Made by a program: the position numbers and the translations under genes. A stretch of DNA of 64,000 nucleotides from Vigna angularis (lineage: Eukaryota > Streptophyta > Magnoliopsida > Fabales > Fabaceae), in NCBI RefSeq assembly GCF_016808095.1, contig NC_068970.1, forward strand, positions 10,956,501 to 11,020,500, in the 5' to 3' direction. Positions 47,201-59,100 of the stretch are shown in pieces. Under the pieces are notes generated by a model. The model was not told where the DNA came from. It saw nothing but the letters and a program-made list of their open reading frames with translations, and did no database searches. How positions within the stretch are numbered: the first letter of the stretch is position 1; every line of letters starts with the position of its first letter.

Positions 47201-50200
47201 GATGTTATGTTTTTTATTACCCTTTTATCTGTACAAGCCATGATACAAATCTAATACGCAGCCCGTAATTGTCATAGAGCACACTGTTATTTGAAAGTTT
47301 TTCCAGTATTCGTGCAGAAACTTGTAACTTTAAAATATTTTTGTCTTCCAACCAGATGTTATGTTTTTTATTACCCTTTTATTTGTAGAAGCCATGGCAC
47401 AAATCTAATACGCAGCCCGTAAATGTTTGTTAAAAGAATTATTTATATCAGCTCCAGTAGATTTTTTAACTCTGTCATTCAATTTGTTTTTTTGATTTAC
47501 CATTTATTGAAGTTTGATAGAAGATTATTTTGCATTCTTCACCATTGTTTGAAAAAAAATGGCCATAACTTGGTATTCATTTTACCTTGGTTATAAAAAT
47601 GCATATTGTTCTGAAGTGAATTTTTGTAACTGAAGTTCAGCTTACTCACCAAACATGATTACTGCTAAGTATTAGTGAATAAATAAAGATAGGTTTTTAT
47701 CTCACTATTTCTACAAAAAAAAATCCAAAAGTTTTTTGTGTATTAACTTGTTAAATCAAATTAGGAAAGATGTTGAATTATGAATGTGAAATTTAAATTA
47801 TAAACATGTAGCTTTTATAATTGCATCCCGCTTCCTCTCCAATTTTCGTATCTTCAACTTTTTTTCATTGCTTCATTGTTAGCATACGTTGTGTTCAATT
47901 TGAGTATTAAGTTAGAAAATGTAGATTGCTGAATTCACTAGTCAGATGCTTTTTGTCATTCTGAGTTTGTGAAATCTTTTGAAATGAACTTTTAAGTGTC
48001 TATATAAACAATATTTTGTCATGTATGAGGCCTTCTATGTAATTGTTTTCATATGTAGAAACTGTAAATAAAGTCATTATTATGTTGGTTCCTCTGAGTT
48101 TACATGTACCTCTGCTACTTTAGGTGGCTGCTACTATATATATTTGGTATTGCGCTATCTTTCATATCATTTATAAAATTTATTATTGTAATCTACTCTA
48201 TTTAATCTTTCATAAACAGAATAATCACCTGAGCTTATTATCTTTCTTTATGATATGAACTTTGAGAGAACCAGCTCATAATTGTTGGAGAGTTTAAGAT
48301 TTATAAACCTTTCATTGTAATCCATACATACAATATAAGTCTCACCTTACAGTTGGATTTTAATCATCCTACTGTGCTTTACAGCTCCATTGCCTGTACA
48401 AATTGATGCCACCACTTGCGCCTCTTGTTTGAACTTTGAGAGACATAAACATGGTGGAAAGTGCTGATACCAATTAATAATAATTGTAAGGGTGTGTTTG
48501 TTTTAGAAAATGGATTTGAGGGAGTGAATTTGAGGAGAAATAAAGGTGAAAATGAAGTTGTTTGGATTAAGAGAAAGGTGGTGAGAAATGAAGGGATTTG
48601 AGATGAAAGTTTATGAAAATTAGTGAGTGATGTGATAGATTTGATAGATTAAAAATTATTATAAATGTTCAATGCATTAAAAAGCTATATTTTAAGATGA
48701 TAATACAAATATAAGTTATTTTATTTGATTAAATCTATTTCCATGCAAATCTCTTCAATAGAGCTAAGAAAGTTGAGATGCATATTATATCTCGATTTCC
48801 GTGTAAATTCTTTTTGGTTTTGGCAATTTCCTTATCAACAGTAAATGCGTGCCTTTTCTTCGTGAGAAACAAACAGGGCCTAAGAGACCTCATTAGAGAA
48901 GCTAGTCATTGTAGTTGGAGAGCTCTATGCCTTATAAACCCCGCGTGGTCTACATTAGAATCCGATGCTTTCATACCTTGCAATTGGATCCCAACATGCT
49001 CCTATATCTTTCTTATGCCTTTTGTCCCTTTCTCTCTAATTAGATGAATTAGATAGGTTTCTGAAATTCAGATGTTTTATAATAATTAGGTCTTGTAAAT
49101 TATTACAGGGGGCAATCCGTGACGCTGTTGAAGATTCAATTACATGGCCTGTGAGAAAAGTTGTATCCATATTGCCTGGAGATTACAGGTAAATCTCACA
49201 GTTTGTTGTCTTTTTCCCTTCTAGTTATTATGTTAAAAATTAGAGGGTTTAGATATAGAGGGAGGAAAAAAGTACTCAGAGTAATAAAGTTATCCATGAC
49301 CCTATTTATATTAATAACGTTCTCACTTCAACAACGAAATACTTGACTCCTAATCCAAATTAAATTTATGTAATCATGAATTTCACCAGAACTAGGAAGT
49401 ACTAAGAGACCATCTAAGATACTCTGTTCTTAAGATACCATAGCAAATTATGTGATAATTTGTAATTCAAATGACTTGATCACGGGACTACTTTCAGTAT
49501 GATCTCAGCTGATTAAATCACTCGTTTTCATTATGAACCTCAACTTTATTTTCTTGTTCAGTGATTTGGAGTTGAAGCCTGTGGGTATATTAGAAGTAAA
49601 GCTTGTGCAAGCAAAGGAATTAACAAACAAGGATATCATTGGAAAATCAGATCCATATGCTGTAGTATACATACGACCTCTACGTGACAGAATGAAGAAA
49701 AGCAAGACAATTGTATGTTGGTTTCTTTTTCCTCTCTATATCTTCCTATGGAAGTTATTGGATTTCAGTTACGGAAGAAATAACTAATTTTGTTTTCTCC
49801 CTCCAGAACAATGATTTGAATCCAATTTGGAATGAGCACTTTGAGTTTATTGTCGAAGATGTGTCCACTCAAAACCTAATTGTTAAAGTTTATGATTCTG
49901 AGGGTCTACAGTCATCTGAATTGATTGGTTGTGCTCAGTTGCGGCTTGCTGAACTTCAACCTGGTAAAGTGAAGGATGTTTGGTTGAAGTTGGTCAAGGA
50001 TCTGGAGATCCAAAGGGATAACAAGAACAGAGGACAGGTGAGAAATACATGAATGACTTGCTATGTTAAAACTTAAAAGTATTGAGGGCTAGAAGATTCT
50101 TGGTTGAGGGGAGAAAGTTTTTGTTGACAATAGAGTTTGCCTTTGAATTCCAACTAACACTATAATGCTTAGCTATTGTGTTTTCTGAAAATATGTTAGC

Positions 50201-53200
50201 GAAATACAATCGTTTTAGTGGCATACCTGGAGCTGGATAAAACTGAACTTGAAACACTTATTTGTCATACATCTCCTATTTCCACTTCTATTTGAAATTA
50301 CTGTTTCAAATTGGTCATTTGCTAAAATTATTGTATAACTAAATATTTAATAGTCTAAGCATGAAAGCACTATACACATACGAAGATATAGGGATGAATA
50401 TGTGCAAAGTGCATTCAAAAGATAATGTGGTTCCTGATGTCAAGTCAATCAAGCTTTTTCATCAAGAGGGGAAGTGCCTTAAGCTTTTGGGTAGGCTGGT
50501 CTTGTCATTCATGCTATGCCCCTGTCCAATATATGGATGAAAGAAGTGGTTAACTTTTATTTTTCGTTGTATAATATTAAAATTTAATTCCTGAAAATAC
50601 TGTTCAAAGATCAAAGTTGTCTGTAGGGGGTATTGATTTGCACCCTAAGTTTTACAAAACCAACCTCTCTCTGAAAGTGTTGGTGCTTTGAATTTCATAG
50701 TTCAAAAGTACCAGTAAATATGGATTTATAATAATTCCCTACTTTGTATACAATTCGGAATTTTCGATTGTATGGATGATATAATAAATATATTTGCTTC
50801 TTTGTTAAACCTGTTTGTATTAGCTTAATTTGAGTTCAAAATAACTTTTGAAGAACGTCAAAATTTCCCTTGATTAAGTGAAATCTGTCGTGCTACATTT
50901 ATTATTCTTTCTGCGTAGGTACACTTGGAGCTCTTGTACTGTCCATTTGGCATGGAGAATAGCTTTACAAATCCATTTGCTCCCAACTACTCAATGACAT
51001 CTCTGGAAAAGGTTCTTAAAAATGCAACGAATGGAATAGAGTCTAATGCAAATGAAAATGCAGCTACCCCGAAGAAAAAGGAGGTTATTATTAGAGGAGT
51101 CCTTTCCGTTACTGTAGTATCGGCTGAAGAGTTGCCTGCAACAGATTTCTTGGGGAAATCTGATCCTTTTGTTGTTCTTACCTTGAAGAAAGCAGAAACA
51201 AAAAATAAAACCAGGGTATTCCCAGTTTTGTGGTTGAATTAATTATGAACATGTAACGATCTTGGCCCTAAAAGTTTGTTAATTTCTCAGGTTGTGAATG
51301 ACAGCTTGAATCCAGTTTGGAATCAAACATTTGACTTTGTTGTAGAGGATGGATTGCATGATATGCTAATTGTTGAAGTTTGGGACCACGACACATTTGG
51401 AAAGGTAAAACATTTGCATTATCTTGAATTTTGTTTCTAAGATTACCTTCTTTTATTTATTGTCTTGATGATTTCAAGTCAATTAGTATTGAATTTTAAC
51501 ACATTATGTGGAGTGCCAATTATATATTATAAAAACAACTGAACGGAGGTTAGAAGAAGTCTATGGACGTGTCAATTTATGGGTCCTCAACTATTGAATT
51601 AATGAAACTCTTGGACACTTCTACGTTGGATAATGTGGGAAATATGAGTAAGGGGCAAAAATAAAGATCTGGGTTGTAGCAACACTGCACATATGACAAA
51701 GAGGGTAGGAAGGAAAAGAGGGGGGGTTAGTAGCAAGGATAGAAGTGAGAAAAAAGGTAAGGGAGAGAACATCAAGTCATTGAGCGAGGTGGAATGTACA
51801 TTCGATCATTGTGTGAGTGAGTTCGGGGTCTTTTAGGTAGGAAGGCTTAAAACAAACACCCCTATAAATGTGAGAATATAATATGATACACCTCAAAAAC
51901 TTAACACTAAAAATTTTGTATGTTTTATTTCTTTCTTTCTGAGTGATTTTGGTTCCTATAATGGGGCTTTATGTCTATCTTTTTTCGTCAATAAATATGT
52001 TTTTCTCTCTTTACCATGCATATATGCATGAGAACTATTATGTATGGATTTTATCTTAAAAGAGATTATAGTTTTACAGCCATGAGAGATTCCGTCGGGT
52101 TAAGATTCTTTTAACTAATTCACACCAGTAAAAAAATTGTTAATTTAGTTAATACTATTAAATATGCTAACAAATTTTATTATTTTGTTTTCTAGAATCA
52201 CCTTTAAAATTAATATGATACTTCAGAGGATCTAAGATAAGAATTCAATAGGTTCTTAATTCTTTTTTAGTGGATAGCATATTGCCACGTATGGTTAATT
52301 ACTTCAATAGTAGAATCTAGTTTGAGTTTTTAACTTAGCTTTAGTAGGTATCATTTTATCTCCACTCTCAAAATCCCTATTTTAATTTAGAAATTATTTT
52401 TAGAATAGTTGAGCGACCTTGCTTATTTCTTATGTAAGCAACTTCTATAAAAACTTTAAGTTGTCATTTACTACAATGATATCTATAAGTTGCGTAGCTT
52501 TAAAAGTAAATATAGGTATCCCATTGGAGGTGCTATTTAGTGTAACTTTTAATAGCAAACTCTGCGAAGTTAATCACTGAAATGATTATTTTTTTGATGA
52601 AATGATGAAACTAACCTTGATAATTTTATGCTTCTAAATCTTACATAAATCTCATTTTTTTTATAAATGTATAATAGTTAAATCTATTCTATTGCAGTAA
52701 AAAATTAAAATTATCATATACTTAAATTTTACAAAATTTAAAGTACCGTTAAGTAACGCAAGAATTACCAACAAAACCAGTTAAGCAATATCAAACTAAT
52801 AATAATGATGATAATAATTACCTCACTCTAACAAGTTCCGCCCTGGTGACGGATTGGCTGTGTTGGAACTAAAAGAACAATTTTCTATTCATTAATTCAA
52901 GGGGAAACCTCGTACTATATTACTCCGCAAGCGAGAAACTTGTGGTGTCTGACATTAGGATATGTTATGTTATTTCAATTTAATAAAACGGATAAAATAA
53001 TTTTTTGCTGATTTTTGTGTTGTTAAATTTAAAGTTTGAATTATATATTTTATCAATTTTCGTTTACATTTTTTCATTATTTAACTACTGAAAATTTGAT
53101 CCATATGCATGGTCCTGAATCAAACCATTCTTCGTCGTGATGGTTTGATTCAGATTTGTTAAAAGTTATTTTCGCATTCAAATCGAACCGTCTAATAAAT

Positions 53201-54211
53201 TTTGATCGATTTGATGAAATATTACTCGTCTATGTTGAGCAATTTCATTTAGTGCCATCACTACTGTCAAATCAATATTATCACTATTATAACTAATAAT
53301 GCTATAACTTTATCCATTATTATTAGTACCACCCCCAATCATGGTACTTTTTGCTGCCACTATTATTTTTTTTTGTTGGAATTCTATGTCGATTAAGAAT
53401 GATACCAGGTAATAATATATATTTTGTCTTATAACTTATATTTTGTCTCTTATCTAGATTGTGTAAGATTGAATTAGATATATATCCACTTATTAAAATT
53501 GTCATTCAAAGCCTATTCTTATCAAGTTTTCTTGGACTACTATATCGCCATTATCGAAATCCTCTCAGACCGCCCATAATATAATCCTCATGGTTACATT
53601 AGCACCCAGTCTCACTATCGAGCCTTCCCTATAAATTCCACCACTTATCCATGATGACAATTTTGTTATGTACTAGGTTTTCTGGTGTTCACAACAGTAT
53701 ACAGGCTTGTTTCATTCATTCTTGTTCCTACTCTTAACCTGTTTTCTTACTTTGTCCGCAAACAAGCCGTTATTGAAATTAAGATGTTTTGTCTAAGGTT
53801 TAAAAATAGGATACTGTATATTGAGTCAAAACATGTATGAAGCTCATTTTTAATTCATCCTAAAGTAAGGGTAAACTATTGGACTATGAGTCCATGAAGG
53901 GTATCATAAAGAATTAGACTAAAGTAATTTTTCTCGCTTTACAAGTCTCCTCACTATAAGGGAGTTTGTAGAACTTGTGTCATTTTGTGAAAGGTTTGAA
54001 AATATAGGTGTTTTATATAAAAGTTTAAAGTTTATGTGTGTTTTTGTTTTCGTGTGGCATGCAGGATTATATGGGGAGGTGCATATTGACGCTTACTAGG
54101 GTAATACTGGAAGGAGAGTACAAAGAACGTTTTGAGCTAGATGGTGCCAAATCTGGGTATTTGAATTTGCATCTCAAATGGATGCCACAACCAATTTTCC
54201 GTGATGCGTAA
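44254..54211 (+). CDS. SYT5: SYT5/NTMC2T2-type plant synaptotagmin (SMP + two C2 domains)
   Basis: Twelve exons: 44254-44463, 44549-44599, 44688-44808, 45528-45649, 46165-46266, 46778-46852, 49109-49188, 49562-49712, 49807-50037, 50919-51215, 51291-51404, 54065-54211; 566 aa. An N-terminal membrane anchor (VVGIVVGLGIIVGFV) is followed by an SMP lipid-transfer domain (about 68-250), C2A (about 255-400) and C2B (about 430-555). C2B keeps the acidic calcium-site pattern (ATDFLGKSDPF, WDHDTFGKDYMG); C2A is less complete. Homologues tether ER to plasma membrane. All junctions are GT-AG except intron 1, which must begin TTGAGC to keep the frame. Using the GT one base earlier gives an immediate stop. 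The gene may therefore be impaired, or a base is wrong. Confidence 0.92.
46958..47419 (+). repeat. 154-bp tandem triplication in synaptotagmin intron 6
   Basis: Three copies start at 46958, 47112 and 47266 with TAATTGTCATAGAGCACACT and end near GCAGCCCGT. The copies differ by only a few bases, so the amplification is recent. Confidence 0.95.
48490..48880. mobile_element. Tourist-like (PIF/Harbinger-type) MITE in synaptotagmin intron 6
   Basis: The ends GGGTGTGTTTGTTTT and GAAACAAACAGGGCC are inverted repeats with a few mismatches. The flanks are TAA on both sides (48487-48489 and 48881-48883), the 3-bp duplication expected for PIF/Harbinger. There is no coding capacity. Confidence 0.65.
51405..54064 (+). 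other. Long intron 11 of the synaptotagmin gene
   Basis: 2.66 kb. It holds a perfect 14-bp inverted repeat (CTGAATCAAACCAT at 53115-53128, complement at 53140-53153, 11-nt loop). No transposon coding sequence is recognised. Confidence 0.6.
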
Positions 54212-56163
54212 ATTTCCTCACCTTCTTGCCATCGCTCATCTTCTTTCGTATCTTTATTGTAGTTATTCTTAGCCAATGTATATACTTGTCAAACATAATG
54301 ATATACGAATTTTTCTATCCTATTATTATTTTCCATCAGCCCTGTGATTTATTACTATTCAAATGTAAAATCAACAGCACGTGGTTGCATAGTTGTTGTT
54401 TAACTCTAGTTTTGTTGCTTTTATTATCTAGCATTGTCAAATGTTACTAGCATTAAATGTTTTAAATAAATATGGATAAGGTGACAAGTAAATTCCACGC
54501 TCGATGATTATATTGTCTGAATCATTTTACATCAAACACTTGGAATCATGGGACGTGCCATTGAATTTAGCTTTCGAACAAAACCAGTAAGAAAAGTACA
54601 TTTAGGAAAAAGGAGGAACATAGGAAGAAGCTTCACCACCTCAAATTGCATATGGAGGTCGTGTTTGATGAACATTTTGGGTTTTAACTTTCGGTGATTT
54701 TCTACAATGTTTTGACTTAGTTGTGGTGTTAGAGAATTTAGAATTGTCAATCACTAGCAGAGTTGAAAATGGATCACTTCAGCCTCGATGCTTCGTATCA
54801 TATTTGAGGGTATAAAGTTGAGCATCCTCAGTATAACACCGATGCGCTTGATCTAGACGATTATCGGCTATAGATTTTCTACATTTGATGCTACGTATAT
54901 GGAACCACTAATCATTACAATTCTTCCTTACCTGAAGTAATGACTTGAAATGTCACTATATATAGTCAGATAGAGGATCTCTGAAAAATAAGAATACTAA
55001 AATAGTGGATCAAAACGTAAGGGACAAAAATATCTCTAGCAAGAAGCAATTATATGAAAATATTGACTTTTTTAAATATTTGAAGGAACAAAAATGAAAG
55101 GATTCTCAACTAATGCTGAGTGTTTTGATCAAGGTCCTAGAATTAGCTTATAAGCTTCGACTAAAGAGGAATAAATTGATTCATACTAAAATTAATGAAA
55201 ATAATCAAAACAAAAAGAAAGTCTAGTCACCTGGATAGTAAATCTTGAGTAACAAAATTAAAATGATGAATCGATGAATCATATATCATTTCAGTAAATA
55301 TAGAACATTGAAATAACTAAATTGTTCGGTTCCATGAGTATACTATTCTGGAACCAACCTGACAAATAATAAAAAAAGTCATAATCTGACTTGTAAGTTG
55401 TAATAGATCACTACTAATGAAGAATATGATGAGAAAAAAAAGAATACACTGACCAAATAATTTTTAATGATAAAACCAAATTCATTACATTGATACATAA
55501 ACGTATTCACAAATTTAAATACTTCATCCAACCATTTGATAAAATGAATTTAATTTGTTCTGTCCCTGAACCAAACTCGTAAATTTTTTAGTGAAAATTT
55601 ATTTTCAAGAACTTATAGATCTCTGTCCTCTGTCCTTACTCAATTTCCAAAGTTTGAATAGAGTGAAAAATCGAGCTAATAATTTAAGAGAAGTTGATAA
55701 TGTAAGCTTTTGTTGATGATAGCAGAAAGAACTAGACGAAAGGAATTAAACCCTAATATGAGAAACTCCCATTTAATGCGAATATAAGTATAACGACGTC
55801 ATAACGTAATTGTATATTGAAACTAGAAAGACTGTTTAAGATAGTTAATTTTTTTCTTTCGTACAAAAAACAAATTTGTGTGATGTTTTTCTTGAGTATA
55901 AGAAAAATAAATGTTAACTGATATAACACAATGCCACACAGATCACTGAAACGGAAGCATAACAATATGCAGGTAATATCTGGTTACCAATTTTTTCCTC
56001 CTGCTAAAAGCCTATGTTCATTAATACTCTTAACAGCTGTGGTAACACAACAAGCATACAAGCCAATACATATAGCATTTCCATGGTCTTTCATTTTGCT
56101 CATTCGGATACTATTCACCTGCATATATATACACCAAGGAGCACACTGCTTCAAAGTTCCGAA
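54212..56163. other. Convergent intergenic region between synaptotagmin and phosphatase genes
   Basis: No gene is recognised. It includes the 3' untranslated regions of both neighbours. Confidence 0.55.
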
Positions 56164-59100
56164 TTACATGTCGGCAACTTCATCTATAACTGTCAATAGA
56201 AAATGTTTCAGCTTTCTTCTTCTCCGATTGGTTCTCCTGCATGCATTACCAGAACTCAACTGGGTTGCAATTATTCTTTGAATGTGCGTCAAGCATCATA
56301 AAAAGAAATTACATCATTGGTTTACATATATCTTCAAAGAATCAGAGTAGAAGGCTACTCTTAACCAGGTTACCATTTTATCTCTATCAAAAGTTATTAG
56401 AAAAGGACTAAAAATCAGTACGTTTAGGTTAATTTAGGAACAACCTCTTTTGTCGGTTTTAAAAGAAATAATTCTCTATCTAAATAAGCCATGCTTTAGA
56501 TTTAGAATGCATGACCCATTAAATGTGAATGCATATTTTGCAAATGATATATAGGACAAGTAGTCCCATGCACAACCATGTACAATCATTACATAATCAA
56601 TCAAACAAAAATAAGTTTATAAAACCAATTATATTCCTAAACAACAACTAAACCACAATTAAGAATGACATAGATCTATCTCCAAGTTCCATACAGGTAA
56701 AGATCCATTAAAAAACAATATAGATAATCCACTACCCCAAAATATTTACTACTAATATTATTGCGTAGTTATTACTATTCCATTGATTGTAACTCTTGAG
56801 CACCAACTTCGAAGTGCCTTCGCAGAACACCACCTCCCCTGAACCCAAGATGAGACTGAGATCCGTCAGAAAAGACTGACGACCTCTCTAGGCACCTTAA
56901 AACTAATCAACAAGAGATTACGTGATTTTAGAAATTTTCTTAGCCCCGTAAGAACAGTAACTATCTTAGAATATAGGGTTTTCTCTTATATACTCTTCTC
57001 AAATTCTATCTATAATCTTATGCGACTTGAATTTTTCTTAATAGAATCCCACACTCCTAATACTATTATGTTTGGTACATAACTATAATAAGACTGTTTT
57101 AATGAATTAAAGATAAACTCAAATAATGTTAGGAACCCATAATTGAAAAAAAGAAAGAATAGTAATATTCTTTATTGTATAGAAGGAAAAGAACACAAAA
57201 ATAAAAATAGGAGAGCACTCTCTCCTCCAAGGGTTTCCCTTCACAAAGAGCTAAAGCTCAATCTACAAAATTATCCCCAAAAATCCCTGCATACAAGGAC
57301 CCCCCAACTATATAAAGGATACCTCACACCCTAACAACCTAACTAAGCTATTTCTTAATTTGTTTCCTCCTATCATACACATTATATCCTATCAGATAAT
57401 ATCTTAAATTTAGACTTAATTTAACAAAACTATAAGGTAAAAGTTGTTACCCCAATCATGTACTCCATTCAGAATTCTCTAGTCTAGGTAAAAGTCGAGT
57501 TTTTCTCAATAACACTCTGCTAAGTTGTATGTATTGCATGTGTTGTGATTCTTGTCAACCAAAATAAGGTTTGAACTCCCAGGGGTTCAGTGAAGCAAGT
57601 TTCTTTGTACCCTTCCCAACATGTAAGACTAAGAAAACATCACTCAAAACAACTCTCAAAATTACAACCTTCAATTCCTCATAACAGCAACATAATCACA
57701 TTTTCCCTGTCACTTGATAGCTATAACAATAAAAGGTGGAGTGAACCTACCAATACTGGTTATGCAATATGAAAGAGTCCGTTGGTACTTTCTTGCCATC
57801 ATCATTGCGGTTCCAGTGATAGATAGCATGAGTCCTATTGTTTATCTCCAAGGTAGAGTGTCCATAGCTTGCTTCACGAAATGCAGAATATTCAGGCTGT
57901 GGATCCAAAAACCTGCACGACCAAGGATAGAATTGAAACTCATATGACAAGACATATTTGACAAATGGTAACTACAGATCTTAACCTCTAACGAAAATTG
58001 AATCTTATTAATAAAGATTAAATAGACACCCAACTCAAGATAAAAATGGTAAAAAATACGATACTAGATAAAGTTTGTTTAATTTACTTTGCAGCAAGTC
58101 CTTCTTGATTTCCACCATCTCCGACTGTTATATAAACAGGCGCTGATTTGTCAGGTAAGGGATACCTGTTTCCGCTTGTTATGTTGTAGTCTATATTGGA
58201 GAATCGATACTGAAAGCATGACAGAAAAATTATAAGAATCCACCACGACATTAGATGACTGAAGAAGTATATTGCTCAAGTTGTAGATACCAAGAAAACA
58301 TACAAGAGTCTGAGTAGGGATATAACCAAAACAAATGAGTAGAAAGTGAAAAACATACTGATCTTTCATAAGCATGGACATGCCCAGCAAAGATCACGTC
58401 AACTTTGTATTTGATGAACCAGCTCTCAAACACTGATCGCATGCTCTCACCCTCCATATAGTGAGCTCCGTTACTGTTGTAGAGTGGAATGTGCATGAGC
58501 ACAATGAGCCAAGGAGTCTTCTCCCTATCAACCCGCTTCAGCTCTTCTTGAAGCCACATGTATTGAGGCGTGTATTTTACTGTGAATCACATAGAATACC
58601 ACACAAGAAAGCATTAAACATTTTCAAGACACCAAACACGCGGCAACAAAATGTGGCAGTTGACAAGTATACATAATGGTAGTGACTTTTCAACCAAAAT
58701 AGGTACAGCTCTAAGTCAAAACATCTAACATTCTTAAGACTTGGAAACTTCAGAATGCTGCTCTCCACCATTCCTAAGAAAATGGCACCAGAATCCTAAT
58801 GTAAAGAAAAGCCTTTTTTTTTTTTCCTATTCCCGATTGGAAAAATCAAATGTTGGTTGCTTATATTGGTACCATATTCCATCTGGACAATTTTACTTGT
58901 ATTTGGGATATTATTTGTCTTCATTCCTGTTTTTATCAGAACAATGACGCGGAGACAAACATAAGAAAAATGTCTATCTTGAACTATGAAGCACCGATTC
59001 CAACAGGAACGCCACACCCAGCACTCAGACATGATTAATATTTAAGATATAGGATACAGTAACACCGTTTATATATATATATATATACATAAGAGAAGTT

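Noticed and set aside
57747..57751. Stop codon right after exon 8 as the true end of the phosphatase
   Set aside because: A GTAGGT donor overlaps it and a matching basic C-terminal exon exists at 56236-56164 in the correct phase. Kept only as an alternative end.
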